In this document: piece by piece, positions 34,384-45,694 of the stretch
How the letters are laid out: every line of letters begins with the position of its first letter
Position numbering within the stretch: the first letter of the stretch is position 1
NCBI GenBank assembly: GCA_963723455.1
Contig: CAVRQM010000001.1
Coordinates: 806,001 to 870,000, forward strand
Direction of reading: 5' to 3'
DNA: 64,000 nucleotides
Origin: CAVRQM01 sp963723455
Lineage (GTDB): Bacteria; Pseudomonadota; Alphaproteobacteria; Acetobacterales; Acetobacteraceae
Notes under the pieces: generated by a model
Databases searched by the model: none
What the model saw: the letters and a program-made list of their open reading frames with translations, nothing else
Told to the model about the DNA's origin: nothing
Translations under genes and position numbers: made by a program

Positions 34384-34395
34384 GGTCTATAGACC
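34384..34395. promoter_or_regulatory. Candidate OxyR operator palindrome
   Basis: A perfect 12-bp palindrome, GGTCTATAGACC, in the 166-nt oxyR-katG spacer, 148 nt before the katG ATG. Its core CTATAG resembles half-sites (ATAG/CTAT) in OxyR operators, but the full four-part consensus is not seen. Function is inferred from position. Confidence 0.35.
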
Positions 34396-34542
34396 TGAAC
34401 ACGGCAATCGATTTCCCAATGAAGCGGGCCGGCGCTAGACTGCGCCGCTTCGGGGATGAGCGAATTCGATGTCGGCCGCGTGCTGCGCATGAAGCGGGAG
34501 CGTCCGGCGGAACGGAACGTCCGACCGCAAGGGAGAGAGTTC

Positions 34543-36726
<2,184 letters not shown>

Positions 36727-36766
36727 TCTCTGGCGTCCGCACCCGGAGAGACCTGAGATGGGCTGC

Positions 36767-36793
36767 GGGGCGGCACCTTGCTGGTGCCGCCCC
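36767..36793 (+). terminator. Strong hairpin after katG
   Basis: GGGGCGGCACC (36767-36777) pairs perfectly with GGTGCCGCCCC (36783-36793) around TTGCT. An 11-bp GC stem 40 nt after the katG stop fits a transcription end, though only C-rich sequence, not a T-tract, follows. Confidence 0.6.
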
Positions 36794-36833
36794 AGCGGAG
36801 CGGGGATCTTCCGCTTCTTCAGACCGGTGATGC

Positions 36834-38054
36834 ATGGAGCCGATTAGCTTCGAGTGGTGCTTCTCCGAAGCGGAGTTCTCTGCGCTGCGGTCGCCGTGGA
36901 ACGAGCTGTGGCTGCGTTCCCGCGGACCAAGCGTGTTCCGCGGCTTCGCTTGGCAGTGGGCCGCCTGGCTGTTCGTAGCGAAGCCGCGGGGTTGCCTGTT
37001 GCGCCTGCTCATCGGGCGGGCCGCCGGACGGGTGGTGCTGATCCTGCCGCTCGTTCTGGAGGGCAGGTACCTGCGCTTCCTGTCGTCGGAAAAGTTCGAA
37101 TACCGAGACGTCCTGGTCGAAGACAGCCCCGCAACCGAGGCCTGGGTTCAGTCGGCGGTCAGCCATGCGCTGCAACTGCGCGGCCCGCGTTACCTGGATC
37201 TGCGCTGCATGTCGGACGGTTGCGCGCTCGACCGCCCACTCATCGGGCGCGGCGGATACCGGCAGACCGGTGAGTTGCCGTTGATCAGGTTGCGGCGTTT
37301 CGCGGATTGGAACGAGTATGCCACGCATCTTCCGCCGCACATGCTCGCCGACCAGCGACGTCAATGGCGCCGGCTCCGGAAACTCGAGGGTGCGTTCCGC
37401 TTCCGAGTGGCAGGCCGGGCCGAGATCCCCGCGCTGGTGGATTGGCTTGTCGAGCGGAAGCTGGAATGGGTGGAACAGCGGCGCGCATGGGTCGGCGTGC
37501 TCGCGACCGAGGCGTACCGGACTTTCCTGAAAACCGTCCTGGACGACGCCGTCGCCAGCGAGCGAGGGATCGTCGGCTGCATCGATGGCGACGGCGGCAT
37601 CGCGTCTGCCGGGTTCGGCTTCATTCAGAAAGACAAGGCGTTCATCTTCTACATGTTCGCCTTCGACCCCCGATTCGGCGCCGTTTCGCCATCGCGCCTG
37701 CTGATCGAAGAACTGATCCGCTTGTCGATGTCGCGCGGATTGACAAGCTTCGATTTCCTCCCCGGCGAGGAAGCCTACAAGCAGGTATGGGCCGACGACG
37801 CGGCCCCGGTGTTCGATGTGTTCCAGCCGCTGACGCTGCGGGGGCGCGCCAGCCTGTTCTGGACGCGCGGCATCGTGGCATCGCTGGTCAGGAGACGCTG
37901 GCTCCTGGGCGCCTATTCCGCCATGCCGCCCGGCTTTCGCGCGCGTCTGCGCGCACGCCTGGCAGCGAACTGGGACATCGTCGGCGGCATGAGCGCAGAT
38001 GGCCAGTCACGCCGAACCAGCCGGACGGCCGCGCGCACACCCGGGCCTCGCTAG
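36834..38054 (+). CDS. CelD/BioF2-like GNAT acetyltransferase
   Basis: 406 aa. The C-terminal half carries the acetyltransferase-like fold typical of CelD/FemAB-related proteins (AEIPALVDWLVERKLEWVEQ, GIASAGFGFIQKDKAFIFYM, LLIEELIRLSMSRGLTSFDF and GEEAYKQVWADD). These proteins often modify polysaccharide or peptidyl substrates, and some lie in cellulose or exopolysaccharide loci; no such locus is visible here. No signal peptide. The last about 30 residues are low-complexity and basic. It follows the katG terminator, so it probably has its own promoter. Confidence 0.7.
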   Translation: MEPISFEWCFSEAEFSALRSPWNELWLRSRGPSVFRGFAWQWAAWLFVAKPRGCLLRLLIGRAAGRVVLILPLVLEGRYLRFLSSEKFEYRDVLVEDSPATEAWVQSAVSHALQLRGPRYLDLRCMSDGCALDRPLIGRGGYRQTGELPLIRLRRFADWNEYATHLPPHMLADQRRQWRRLRKLEGAFRFRVAGRAEIPALVDWLVERKLEWVEQRRAWVGVLATEAYRTFLKTVLDDAVASERGIVGCIDGDGGIASAGFGFIQKDKAFIFYMFAFDPRFGAVSPSRLLIEELIRLSMSRGLTSFDFLPGEEAYKQVWADDAAPVFDVFQPLTLRGRASLFWTRGIVASLVRRRWLLGAYSAMPPGFRARLRARLAANWDIVGGMSADGQSRRTSRTAARTPGPR

Positions 38055-38100
38055 GGCTGCGTGGCGTCATGCCAGCGCGTCCGCGCCACGCGGCCCCGGT

Positions 38101-39585
38101 TCAGTTGGCCGCCTCCGTCGTTGCGGCCACCCCCAGCGCCGCGGCCAGCCGTTCCAGCCTGCGGGTCACGCTGTCTCCCGCGAACACCCCGCTTCCGGGG
38201 GCCAGCAGCAGGCGCAGCGAGCCGTTGACCAGCAGCCGGGTCGCCGCCAGCAGATCCAGCGTGCCGCCGGACAGCGTGTAGGCCAGGCGCAGCGCGCAGC
38301 CCAGGATGATGGCGCGCCGCGCCGACTCGGCACCCAGCAGCCCGGCGGTCGCGGCCATGAACCCGGCATCCGGCTCGGCCTCGTAGCGCACCGCAACCGC
38401 GGTCGCCAGGAACACCCGCGAGGCATGGTCCATGCCCGCGCCGGGCTGGCGCAGCACGCGGTAGAACGCCTGTTCAGCGCGGTATTCCGGGTGATCGTGG
38501 CTGCCGATGTCCGACAGCCAGCACGCCGTCTCGCGCAGCCGCCGCGCCTCGGGGGATTCGCGCGGGAACAGCGGGTCGGTCCAGGCCAGCAGCGCCGGCG
38601 GCAATGCCGGGTCGCGGCCAAGCTGGCAGGCGTAGTCGCGCGCCGCCGCCAGGAGCGGATCGGACGCGCGCGCCGCCTTGTCGATGCCGCGCATGTACCA
38701 GCCCTCGCGCAGTCCGTTGGCGCTGAACACCACGCGCGCAGCGCCCGTGGCGCGCAGCAGCCGGCGCAGCACCACAGCGGCGAACGGCAGGTCGTCCAGC
38801 CGGCGGCGCGGCGCGCCCGCAAGTTTCTCCAGCGTGCGCCGGTTGGCTAGCACCAGCTCGGCGGTCAGCGTGCGCGCCGGCTCGCGCGGGATCGTGTAGT
38901 GATCGACGATGTTCAGCGGGTAGCCGGATTGCGCGATATGCACCCGCGCCAGCGCCCGCCACGCCCCGCCCACCAGATGCAGGTCCAGCCCGGCGGCGCC
39001 GGACAGCCAGGGCACGCCGGCCAGATCCGCCTCGGCCAGCGCCCGCGCCCGCGCCGGATCGCCGCCGGCGCGTTCGGCCAAGCGGATCAGGCCGAGCGGC
39101 AGGGTGCGCGCCTCGCCCGGATGGCCGTGCACCAATCGCACTACCTCCAGCGAGCCGCCGCCGATATCCGCCAGCAAGCCGTTCGCGTCGGGGATACCGC
39201 ACAGCAGGCCCTCGGCGGCGAACGCGGCTTCCTGCTCGCCCGACAGGATGCGGATGGCCACGCCCGGCATCCGCTCCTGCAGCCCGGCGACGAACGGCGC
39301 GCCGTTGCTGGCGTCGCGCACCGCGGCGGTGGCCAGCACCTCGAACGGCTCGGCGCGCATCGCCCGGGCGATGGCGTAATAGCGGCGCATCACCATCAGC
39401 GCCTGCGCCATGCCCTCTTCGTTCAGCCGACCGGTCGATTGCAGCCCGCGGCCCAGCCGCAGCACGGCCTTTTCGTTGAAGATGACCGAGGGCGTGCGAC
39501 CGGCGCCCTCGAACACCACCAGGCGCACGGAGTTGGAGCCGAGATCGACCACCGCGCAGCGCGGCGTCGTGGCCTGGGGCTGCAT
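38101..39585 (-). CDS. ppx: Exopolyphosphatase, Ppx/GppA family
   Basis: 494-aa ASKHA-fold phosphatase that removes terminal phosphate from polyphosphate or converts pppGpp to ppGpp. The actin-like motifs are VVDLGSNSVRLVVFEGAGR near the N-terminus, ATAAVRDASNG, SGEQEAAF and LLADIGGGSLEVVRL. An HD-like helical region (DIGSHDHPEYRAEQ) is present. I prefer the ATG at 39585; a GTG at 39594 is possible. It starts 15 nt after the ppk stop, so polyphosphate synthesis and breakdown are co-transcribed. Confidence 0.92.
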   Translation of the reverse strand: MQPQATTPRCAVVDLGSNSVRLVVFEGAGRTPSVIFNEKAVLRLGRGLQSTGRLNEEGMAQALMVMRRYYAIARAMRAEPFEVLATAAVRDASNGAPFVAGLQERMPGVAIRILSGEQEAAFAAEGLLCGIPDANGLLADIGGGSLEVVRLVHGHPGEARTLPLGLIRLAERAGGDPARARALAEADLAGVPWLSGAAGLDLHLVGGAWRALARVHIAQSGYPLNIVDHYTIPREPARTLTAELVLANRRTLEKLAGAPRRRLDDLPFAAVVLRRLLRATGAARVVFSANGLREGWYMRGIDKAARASDPLLAAARDYACQLGRDPALPPALLAWTDPLFPRESPEARRLRETACWLSDIGSHDHPEYRAEQAFYRVLRQPGAGMDHASRVFLATAVAVRYEAEPDAGFMAATAGLLGAESARRAIILGCALRLAYTLSGGTLDLLAATRLLVNGSLRLLLAPGSGVFAGDSVTRRLERLAAALGVAATTEAAN

Positions 39586-39599
39586 ATCAGGCACGGCGG

Positions 39600-42041
39600 T
39601 CAGTCCTGGGTCATGCGGTCATGGCGCGGGTGCGGCACCGCGGTCGTCTGCAGTAACGGCCCATGCAGCGCCGAGCCGCGTCCCGACAGCGAGGGATTGG
39701 TCATGAAATACTCGTGCGCGGACATGTGCCGCCGCCCCTCGCCCGGCTCGACCCGGCGCCACGCGCCGTCGGCGTGCAGCTCCCACGATTGCAGCGTGTC
39801 GCGCAGGTTGACCACCATGATCTGGTCCAGGACCTGCGCGTGGACCGTCGGATTGCGAACCGGCACCAGCGTCTCGACGCGCCAGTCCAGATTGCGCGCC
39901 ATCCAGTCGGCCGAGCTGATGAACACAAGCGCGTGCCGCGACGGCAGCGCGTGGCCGTTGCCGAACACGCAGACCCGGCCGTGCTCAAGGAACCGCCCGA
40001 CGATCGACTTGACGCGGATGTGGTCCGACAGCCCGGGCACGCCGGGGCGCAAGCAGCAGATGCCGCGGACGATCGCCATCACCTTCACCCCGGCGGCGGA
40101 GGCGCGGTACAGGTGGTCGATCATCGCGTCATCGACCAGCGCGTTCAGCTTCAGCCAGATGGCGGCGGGCCGGCCCGCCTGGGCGAGCGCGATTTCGGCG
40201 TCGATCAGTTCGCCCAGCGTGGCGCGCAGGGTCAGCGGGCTGAAAGCCAGCGCGTCCATCCGCTCCGGCCGCGCATAGCCGGTCATGAAGTTGAACAGCC
40301 GGGCCGAATCGCGGGTCAGATCCGGGTCGCAGGTGAAGAAGCTGAGGTCGGTGTAGATGCGCGCGGTGATCGGATGGTAGTTGCCGGTGCCGAAATGCGC
40401 GTAGCTGCGCAGCCCGCCGCCCTCGCGCCGCACCACCAGGCTCAGCTTCGCGTGCGTCTTCAGCTCGGTGAACCCGAACACCACCTGCACGCCGGCCGCC
40501 TCCAGCGCGCGGGCGAGGCGGATGTTCGCCTCCTCGTCGAAGCGGGCGCGCAGCTCGACCATCGCGGTGACGGATTTGCCGGCCTCGGCCGCCTCGATCA
40601 GCGCGCCGACGATCGGGCTGTCGCGGCTGGTGCGGTACAGCGTCTGCTTGACCGCGACCACGTTCGGATCGCCCGCCGCCTGGCGCAGGAACTGCACCAC
40701 GACGTCGAAGCTCTCGAACGGATGGTGGACGATGATGTCCTTGGCGCGGATCGCGGCGAAGCAGTCGCCGGCGAAATCGCGGATGCGTTCGGGGAAGCGC
40801 GGCGAGTACGGCCTGAACAGCAGATCCGGCCGGCTGTCGACGATGAGCTGCCTGAGGTCGGCGAGTCCCAGCAGCCCCGACTGGACGTGGATCTCGTGCG
40901 ATGGCGCGTCCAGCTCGTCGCCCACCAGGTCGCGCAGTTCGTCAGGCATCCCGGCATTGACCGACAGATGGATCACCACGCCGCGCCGCCGCCGCTTCAG
41001 CGCGGTCTCGTACGAGCGCACCAGATCCTCGGCTTCCTCCTCGAACTCCACGTCGGTATCGCGGATCAGGCGGAACATGCCCTGGCCGTGCACCTCGAAG
41101 CCGGGGAACAGGCGGTGCAGCGACAGCACGACGACGTGTTCCAGCAGCACGAAGCGCAGCGGCGCCACCGCCACGTCGGCATCGTGCTCCACCGGCAGTT
41201 GCACGAAACGCTCGATCTGCGCCGGCAGCGGAATCAGCGCGGCCATGCCGTGCGCGTCCGAAGCGCGCGCCAGCCGCAGCGCCATCACCAAGCCCATGTT
41301 CGGGATGAACGGGAACGGGTGCGCCGGGTCGATCGCCAGCGGGGTCAGCACCGGGAACACCCGCTCCATGAACCAGGCGTCCAGCCACGCGCGCTCCGCC
41401 TCGGACAGATCCGCCGGCTCGGCAACGACGATTCCGGCATCGGCCAGCAGCCGGCGCAGATCGTGCCAGACCCGCAGCTGGGCGGCCATCAGCGCGTCGG
41501 CGCGGGCCTCCACCTCGGTCAGCTGCTGGGCCGGGGTGCGGCCGTCGGCGGCGCGGGTGCGGATGCCGGCCTTGGCCTGCCCGATCAGACCGGCCACGCG
41601 CACCGAGAAGAACTCGTCGAGGTTGGCCGCGCTGATCGAGACGAAGCGCAGCCGCTCCAGCAGCGGGTGGTGCGGGTTCTCGGCCTCCTCCAGCACGCGG
41701 TGATTGAAGTCGAGCCAGGACAGCTCGCGGTTGATGAAGCGGGCCGGGTCATCACCGGGGATCGGCTTGGCCGGCGGCTGCGGCGCCTTGGCGGGCAGCG
41801 GCTCGAACGAGGCCGCGGCCCCGGGGACGTGCATGCCGGCCGGGAAGTCGGAGATCTGCGTGCTCGCATCCTCTGGCGCGACCTCGACCGCCTGCGCCTG
41901 CGCGCCGGCTTGCGCGGTCGCCCCGTCGCGATCCGCCTCCGTCGCCTCGGCTTCTGCCTCCGCCTCCGGGCGAGGCGGCATCTTGACCACCGACGCGAGC
42001 GGGCGCGGCCGGCGCAGAGGCGATTGGCGCGAGGAGTTCAT
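39600..42041 (-). CDS. ppk: Polyphosphate kinase 1
   Basis: 813-aa reversible polyphosphate synthase that uses ATP. The core begins FINRELSWLDFNHRVLEEAE; the histidine that is autophosphorylated lies in SYAHFGTGNYHP, and the second phospholipase-D-like histidine region is AFISSADWMARNLDWRVE-like (VFISSADWMARNLDWRVETL). The first about 95 residues are an unusual Glu/Ala-rich extension (PPRPEAEAEAEATEADRDGA) not found in typical members of about 690-730 aa. The ATG at 42041 overlaps the hdaA stop (ATGA), so its translation depends on hdaA. A longer frame start at 42059 is less likely. Confidence 0.95.
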   Translation of the reverse strand: MNSSRQSPLRRPRPLASVVKMPPRPEAEAEAEATEADRDGATAQAGAQAQAVEVAPEDASTQISDFPAGMHVPGAAASFEPLPAKAPQPPAKPIPGDDPARFINRELSWLDFNHRVLEEAENPHHPLLERLRFVSISAANLDEFFSVRVAGLIGQAKAGIRTRAADGRTPAQQLTEVEARADALMAAQLRVWHDLRRLLADAGIVVAEPADLSEAERAWLDAWFMERVFPVLTPLAIDPAHPFPFIPNMGLVMALRLARASDAHGMAALIPLPAQIERFVQLPVEHDADVAVAPLRFVLLEHVVVLSLHRLFPGFEVHGQGMFRLIRDTDVEFEEEAEDLVRSYETALKRRRRGVVIHLSVNAGMPDELRDLVGDELDAPSHEIHVQSGLLGLADLRQLIVDSRPDLLFRPYSPRFPERIRDFAGDCFAAIRAKDIIVHHPFESFDVVVQFLRQAAGDPNVVAVKQTLYRTSRDSPIVGALIEAAEAGKSVTAMVELRARFDEEANIRLARALEAAGVQVVFGFTELKTHAKLSLVVRREGGGLRSYAHFGTGNYHPITARIYTDLSFFTCDPDLTRDSARLFNFMTGYARPERMDALAFSPLTLRATLGELIDAEIALAQAGRPAAIWLKLNALVDDAMIDHLYRASAAGVKVMAIVRGICCLRPGVPGLSDHIRVKSIVGRFLEHGRVCVFGNGHALPSRHALVFISSADWMARNLDWRVETLVPVRNPTVHAQVLDQIMVVNLRDTLQSWELHADGAWRRVEPGEGRRHMSAHEYFMTNPSLSGRGSALHGPLLQTTAVPHPRHDRMTQD

Positions 42042-42724
42042 GACCGGTCGGGGTGCCACATCGCCGCCATTTCGTCCACGACCGATGCCGCCAGCGCCCG
42101 GGTGATCCGCCCGCCGGCAGCCAGCGCGGCGTGATCCAGCCGCGCCGCCGCCTCGGCCATCGCCGCCGGGGTGCGCGGCAGGTGCAGCAGCAGCCAGTCC
42201 TGCACCGGCTCCGGCGCGATCAGCTGGCGATCCGCGCAGCAGCGGCGCAGCACCGCGCGCAGCAGCGAATCCTCCGCCGGCTCGATGCCGACCGCGAGCG
42301 TGGCGCGGACGCGGCTGGCCAGGTCGGCCAGCCGGACCGGCCAGGCGGCGGCCGGCGCGCGCGCCGCGAGCAGCACCGCGCGCCTGCGCTCGGCGGCCTC
42401 GTTCAGCACATGGAGCAAGGCATGCTCCGGCGCGGTATCGGCATCATCGACGGCGATCCCGCACCCGGCCGCGCCGCCGGCCGGCCAGCGCAGCGACGCG
42501 CCCGGCAGCACCGGCGTGCCCGCCGCGTCCGCCCAGCGGCGCAGCAGATGCGTCTTGCCGCAGCCGGCCGGACCCCAGACCAGCAGCCGGGAGTCCGGCC
42601 ACGCGCCGGTCCGCTCCAGCCACGCCAGGGCGTCCTGGTTCGACACGGCGGCGAACACCGGCGTCGCGGCTGGCGGGTCCGCGTCGGCGAAGGGCAGCGG
42701 CAGCTGCCGGCCAGCCCGGCTCAC
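42038..42724 (-). CDS. hdaA: HdaA-like regulator of DnaA (AAA+ domain)
   Basis: 228-aa DnaA-related AAA+ protein without a DNA-binding domain. An N-terminal clamp-binding-like QLPLPF motif precedes the ATPase; Walker A is GPAGCGKTH and Walker B GIAVDDAD. Alphaproteobacterial HdaA works with the DNA polymerase clamp to turn DnaA-ATP into DnaA-ADP and so blocks over-initiation. The GTG at 42724 overlaps the TGA of the upstream transporter gene (GTGA), and its own stop overlaps ppk. Confidence 0.88.
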   Translation of the reverse strand: MSRAGRQLPLPFADADPPAATPVFAAVSNQDALAWLERTGAWPDSRLLVWGPAGCGKTHLLRRWADAAGTPVLPGASLRWPAGGAAGCGIAVDDADTAPEHALLHVLNEAAERRRAVLLAARAPAAAWPVRLADLASRVRATLAVGIEPAEDSLLRAVLRRCCADRQLIAPEPVQDWLLLHLPRTPAAMAEAAARLDHAALAAGGRITRALAASVVDEMAAMWHPDRS

Positions 42725-43863
42725 AACGCGGGCGGCGGATCGAGGTAGAGCGGGCTTTGCAGGTAGCGGTGCAGCCAGAACCGGCACAGCACGCCGATCA
42801 CCGCCGCCACCGGCACCGCCAGCAGCACGCCCAGAAACCCGAAGGCGGCGCCGCCGGCGAACAGCGCGAAGATCACCCAGACCGCGTGCAACTCCACCCG
42901 ATCGCCGAGGAAGCGCGGATAGATGACGTAGCCCTCAAGCAGCTGGCCGACGACGAACACGAACGCCACCAGCGCCACGCCCCACCAGGTCGGGAACTGC
43001 GCAAAGGCGAAGCCGATCGAGGTGACCGCGCCGGTGATGGTGCCGACATAGGGTATGAACGACAGCAGCCCGGCCGACAGGCCGACGATCAGGCCCAGAT
43101 CCAGCCCGACGATCGATAGCGTGGAGGCATAGAACAGCGCCAGGATCAGGCAGCACAGCGCCTGCCCGCGCAGCCAGGCGGACAGGATGCGATCGACCTC
43201 GACCGCCTGCAGGCGCATTGTCTCGGCGTAGCGGCGCGGCAGCCAGCTGTCGATGCGCGCCACCATGCGCGGCCAGTCGCGCAGCAGGTAGAACGCCACC
43301 ACCGGCGTCACCACCATCAGGGTCAGCACGTTGAAGATGGCGAAGCTGCTGCCGATTACTCGGCTGAGCGCGCCGGCCAGGAACGCCAGCATCGCGCCGG
43401 CCTGCCCGCCCACCAGGTCGCGCAGCTTCTGGTCCACGAACTCCGGCCCCAGCCGCTGCTGCAGATGCGCGATGGCGACATCGGCGAAGGCGCGCACCGC
43501 CTGGATGTAGCCGGGCAGCCGGTTGATCAGAATGTTGATCTGGGCGAGGATCAGCGGATACAGCAGCAGCGCGAACAACAGCCCGGCGGCGATCAGCGCG
43601 ATGATCAGCAGCAGCGCCGCAGCGGTGCGCGGAACCCCCAGGCGCACCAGCCTGGCCGCCAGCGGGTCCAGGAAATAGGCGATGCCGGCCGCCGCCACGA
43701 ACGGCAGCAGGATCGAGGCGAACAGTTGCAGCGCGAACCAGACGACCACCAGAACGCCGGCCAGCAGGGCGATGCGCTGCGCCCGCGTCGCCTCGCGCAG
43801 CCGCCCGGACAGCGGCGCCGGCGGCAGCGTCGGCGCCAGCAGGTTGTGGCCGTCGGCGCTCAA
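42721..43863 (-). CDS. AI-2E/PerM-family membrane transporter
   Basis: 380 aa with about eight membrane spans, typical of the UPF0118/AI-2E family: IALLAGVLVVVWFALQLFAS, FLDPLAARLVRLGVPRTAAA, VTPVVAFYLLRDWPRMV and GQLLEGYVIYPRFLGDRVEL. The family includes putative autoinducer exporters and ion antiporters, so the substrate is not known. The only start in frame near the N-terminus is a TTG at 43863, which overlaps the pgsA stop (TTGA). It is the second gene in the pgsA-to-ppx unit. Confidence 0.85.
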   Translation of the reverse strand: MSADGHNLLAPTLPPAPLSGRLREATRAQRIALLAGVLVVVWFALQLFASILLPFVAAAGIAYFLDPLAARLVRLGVPRTAAALLLIIALIAAGLLFALLLYPLILAQINILINRLPGYIQAVRAFADVAIAHLQQRLGPEFVDQKLRDLVGGQAGAMLAFLAGALSRVIGSSFAIFNVLTLMVVTPVVAFYLLRDWPRMVARIDSWLPRRYAETMRLQAVEVDRILSAWLRGQALCCLILALFYASTLSIVGLDLGLIVGLSAGLLSFIPYVGTITGAVTSIGFAFAQFPTWWGVALVAFVFVVGQLLEGYVIYPRFLGDRVELHAVWVIFALFAGGAAFGFLGVLLAVPVAAVIGVLCRFWLHRYLQSPLYLDPPPAL

Positions 43864-44394
43864 TGCAGCCGCGCTCCTTGCCAGACATACGCCGCGCCGG
43901 AGACCACCGTGGTCGCCGCCACCGCCCAGGCCAGCACCGGCAAGACCGCCGAAATGTCGGCGCGGCCGGAGGCGAAGCCGGCCTGCAGCAATGCCGCCAT
44001 GACAAGCAGGATCTGTACCGCCGTGTTCAGCTTGGACACCAGCAGCGGGCGGATGGCGACGGTATGGCCCAGGAACGCCAGCGCCAGCACGCCGCCGACG
44101 ATCACCAGGTCGCGGAACACCACCAGGATCGCCAGCCAGTCCGGCAGCACCCGCGCCGCGGCCAGCGAGACGTACAGGCTGACCAGCAGCGCCTTGTCGG
44201 CGACTGGGTCGAGCAGCGTGCCGAGCGCCGACGGGCCGCGCCGGCGGGCCAGCCAGCCATCCACCGCGTCGGACAGCGCCGGCGCCGGCGAACACCCAGA
44301 AGGCGATCGCGAACCGCTCGCGCATCACCAGCCAGACCACCGCCGGCACCACGCAGAGCCGCGCCAGGGTGATGGCGTTCGGAATGGTCAGCAC
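43860..44394 (-). CDS. pgsA: CDP-alcohol phosphatidyltransferase (PgsA type), one frame break
   Basis: About 177 aa once one extra base near 44283 is removed. It makes phosphatidylglycerol phosphate from CDP-diacylglycerol and glycerol 3-phosphate in the inner membrane. The N-terminus is LTIPNAITLARLCVVPAVVW; the signature D-x2-DG-x2-AR-x8-G-x3-D-x3-D spans the break as SDAVDGWLARRRGPSALGT and LLDPVADKALL. The break falls at the beginning of that motif. A GTG at 44394 is the likely start. A normal cell needs this gene, so a base-calling error is the likely cause. Confidence 0.85.
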
Positions 44395-44635
44395 GTCCGC
44401 CGAGGGCACGGCGCGCGCGGCGTCGGCGGGCTCAGTCCGTCGGGCATCAGGCCGCGCCCGCCGCCGCGTGCCGACCGGCCGCGCCCACCGTGTTGCGCCC
44501 GCCCGTGTTGCGCGGGTCGGCGCAGCATGATGATGTCTCAAGGGCCTCACCGTTCGCGGCTTTCGTCCCTGCCGTGCGCAACGCTGCCGAACGGGACGGC
44601 AGCCGCCAGCGGGACGGTTCATATCAGAGGGCAGC

Positions 44636-45694
44636 ATGGCGAGCATGACCTATCGGGACGCCGGCGTCGATATCGCCGCCGGCGAGGCCCTCGTCGAGCG
44701 CATCAAGCCGCTGGCCGCGGCCACGTCGCGCGCCGGGGTGATGGGCGGGCTGGGCGGCTTCGGCGCGCTGTTCGACCTGCGCGCCGCCGGGTTCGCCGAT
44801 CCGGTGCTGGTCGCCGCCACCGATGGCGTCGGCACCAAGCTGCGCCTTGCGATCGAGGCCGGGCTGCATGCGACCGTCGGCATCGACCTGGTGGCGATGT
44901 GCGTCAACGACCTGATCGTGCAGGGCGCCGAGCCGCTGATGTTCCTGGACTATTTCGCCACTGCGCGGCTGGACGTGCTGCACGCCGCCGCGGTGGTGGG
45001 CGGCATCGCCGAGGGCTGCCGGCTGGCCGGCTGCGCCCTGGTCGGCGGCGAGACCGCGGAGATGCCGGGCATGTATGCCGGCGGCGACTACGACCTGGCC
45101 GGGTTCGCGGTCGGCGCGGCCGAACGCGGCCGGCTGCTGCCCGACGGCGTGCGGCCGGGCTGCGTCGTCCTCGGGCTGCCCAGCGCCGGGCTGCACTCCA
45201 ACGGCTTCTCGCTGGTCCGCCGCATCCTGGCCGAAGCCGGCGCTGAGCTGGCCGCACCGGCGCCGTTCGATCCCGCCCGATCGCTGGCCGAGGCGCTGCT
45301 GGCCCCGACCCGGATCTATGTGCGCGCCCTGCTGGCGCTGCACCGCGCCGGGCTGCTGCGCGCGGCGGCGCACATCACCGGCGGTGGGCTGCCCGGCAAC
45401 GTCCCGCGGGTGCTACCGCAAGGGACGGCGGCGGTGCTGGATGCCGCGGCGTGGACGCCGCCGCCGGTGTTCGGCTGGCTGGCGCGGGCCGGGCGGGTGG
45501 ACACGGCCGAGATGCTGCGGGTGTTCAACTGCGGCATCGGCATGGCGCTGGTCGTGGCCGAGGCGGATGCGCAGCCCGCGCTGGCGTTGCTGGCGCGGCA
45601 GGGCGAGACCGCGCTGCGCATCGGCCGCATCGACGGCTGCCACGGCGAGGCCGAGGTGCGGATCGCGCCGCCGCCCGGCTGGTTCGGCGCATGA
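44636..45694 (+). CDS. purM: Phosphoribosylformylglycinamidine cyclo-ligase
   Basis: 352-aa AIR synthetase, fifth step of purine synthesis, ATP-dependent. Typical motifs are TYRDAGVDIAAGEALVERIK, LVAATDGVGTKLRLA, VNDLIVQGAEPLMFLDYFAT, LVGGETAEMPGMY and GLPSAGLHSNGFSLVRRIL. Complete against the usual about 345-355 aa. It is divergent from pgsA across about 240 nt, and its stop overlaps purN (ATGA). Confidence 0.97.
   Translation: MASMTYRDAGVDIAAGEALVERIKPLAAATSRAGVMGGLGGFGALFDLRAAGFADPVLVAATDGVGTKLRLAIEAGLHATVGIDLVAMCVNDLIVQGAEPLMFLDYFATARLDVLHAAAVVGGIAEGCRLAGCALVGGETAEMPGMYAGGDYDLAGFAVGAAERGRLLPDGVRPGCVVLGLPSAGLHSNGFSLVRRILAEAGAELAAPAPFDPARSLAEALLAPTRIYVRALLALHRAGLLRAAAHITGGGLPGNVPRVLPQGTAAVLDAAAWTPPPVFGWLARAGRVDTAEMLRVFNCGIGMALVVAEADAQPALALLARQGETALRIGRIDGCHGEAEVRIAPPPGWFGA

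Noticed and set aside
39663..42134. An 823-codon plus-strand open frame over ppk
   Set aside because: Antisense shadow of ppk with no recognisable motif.
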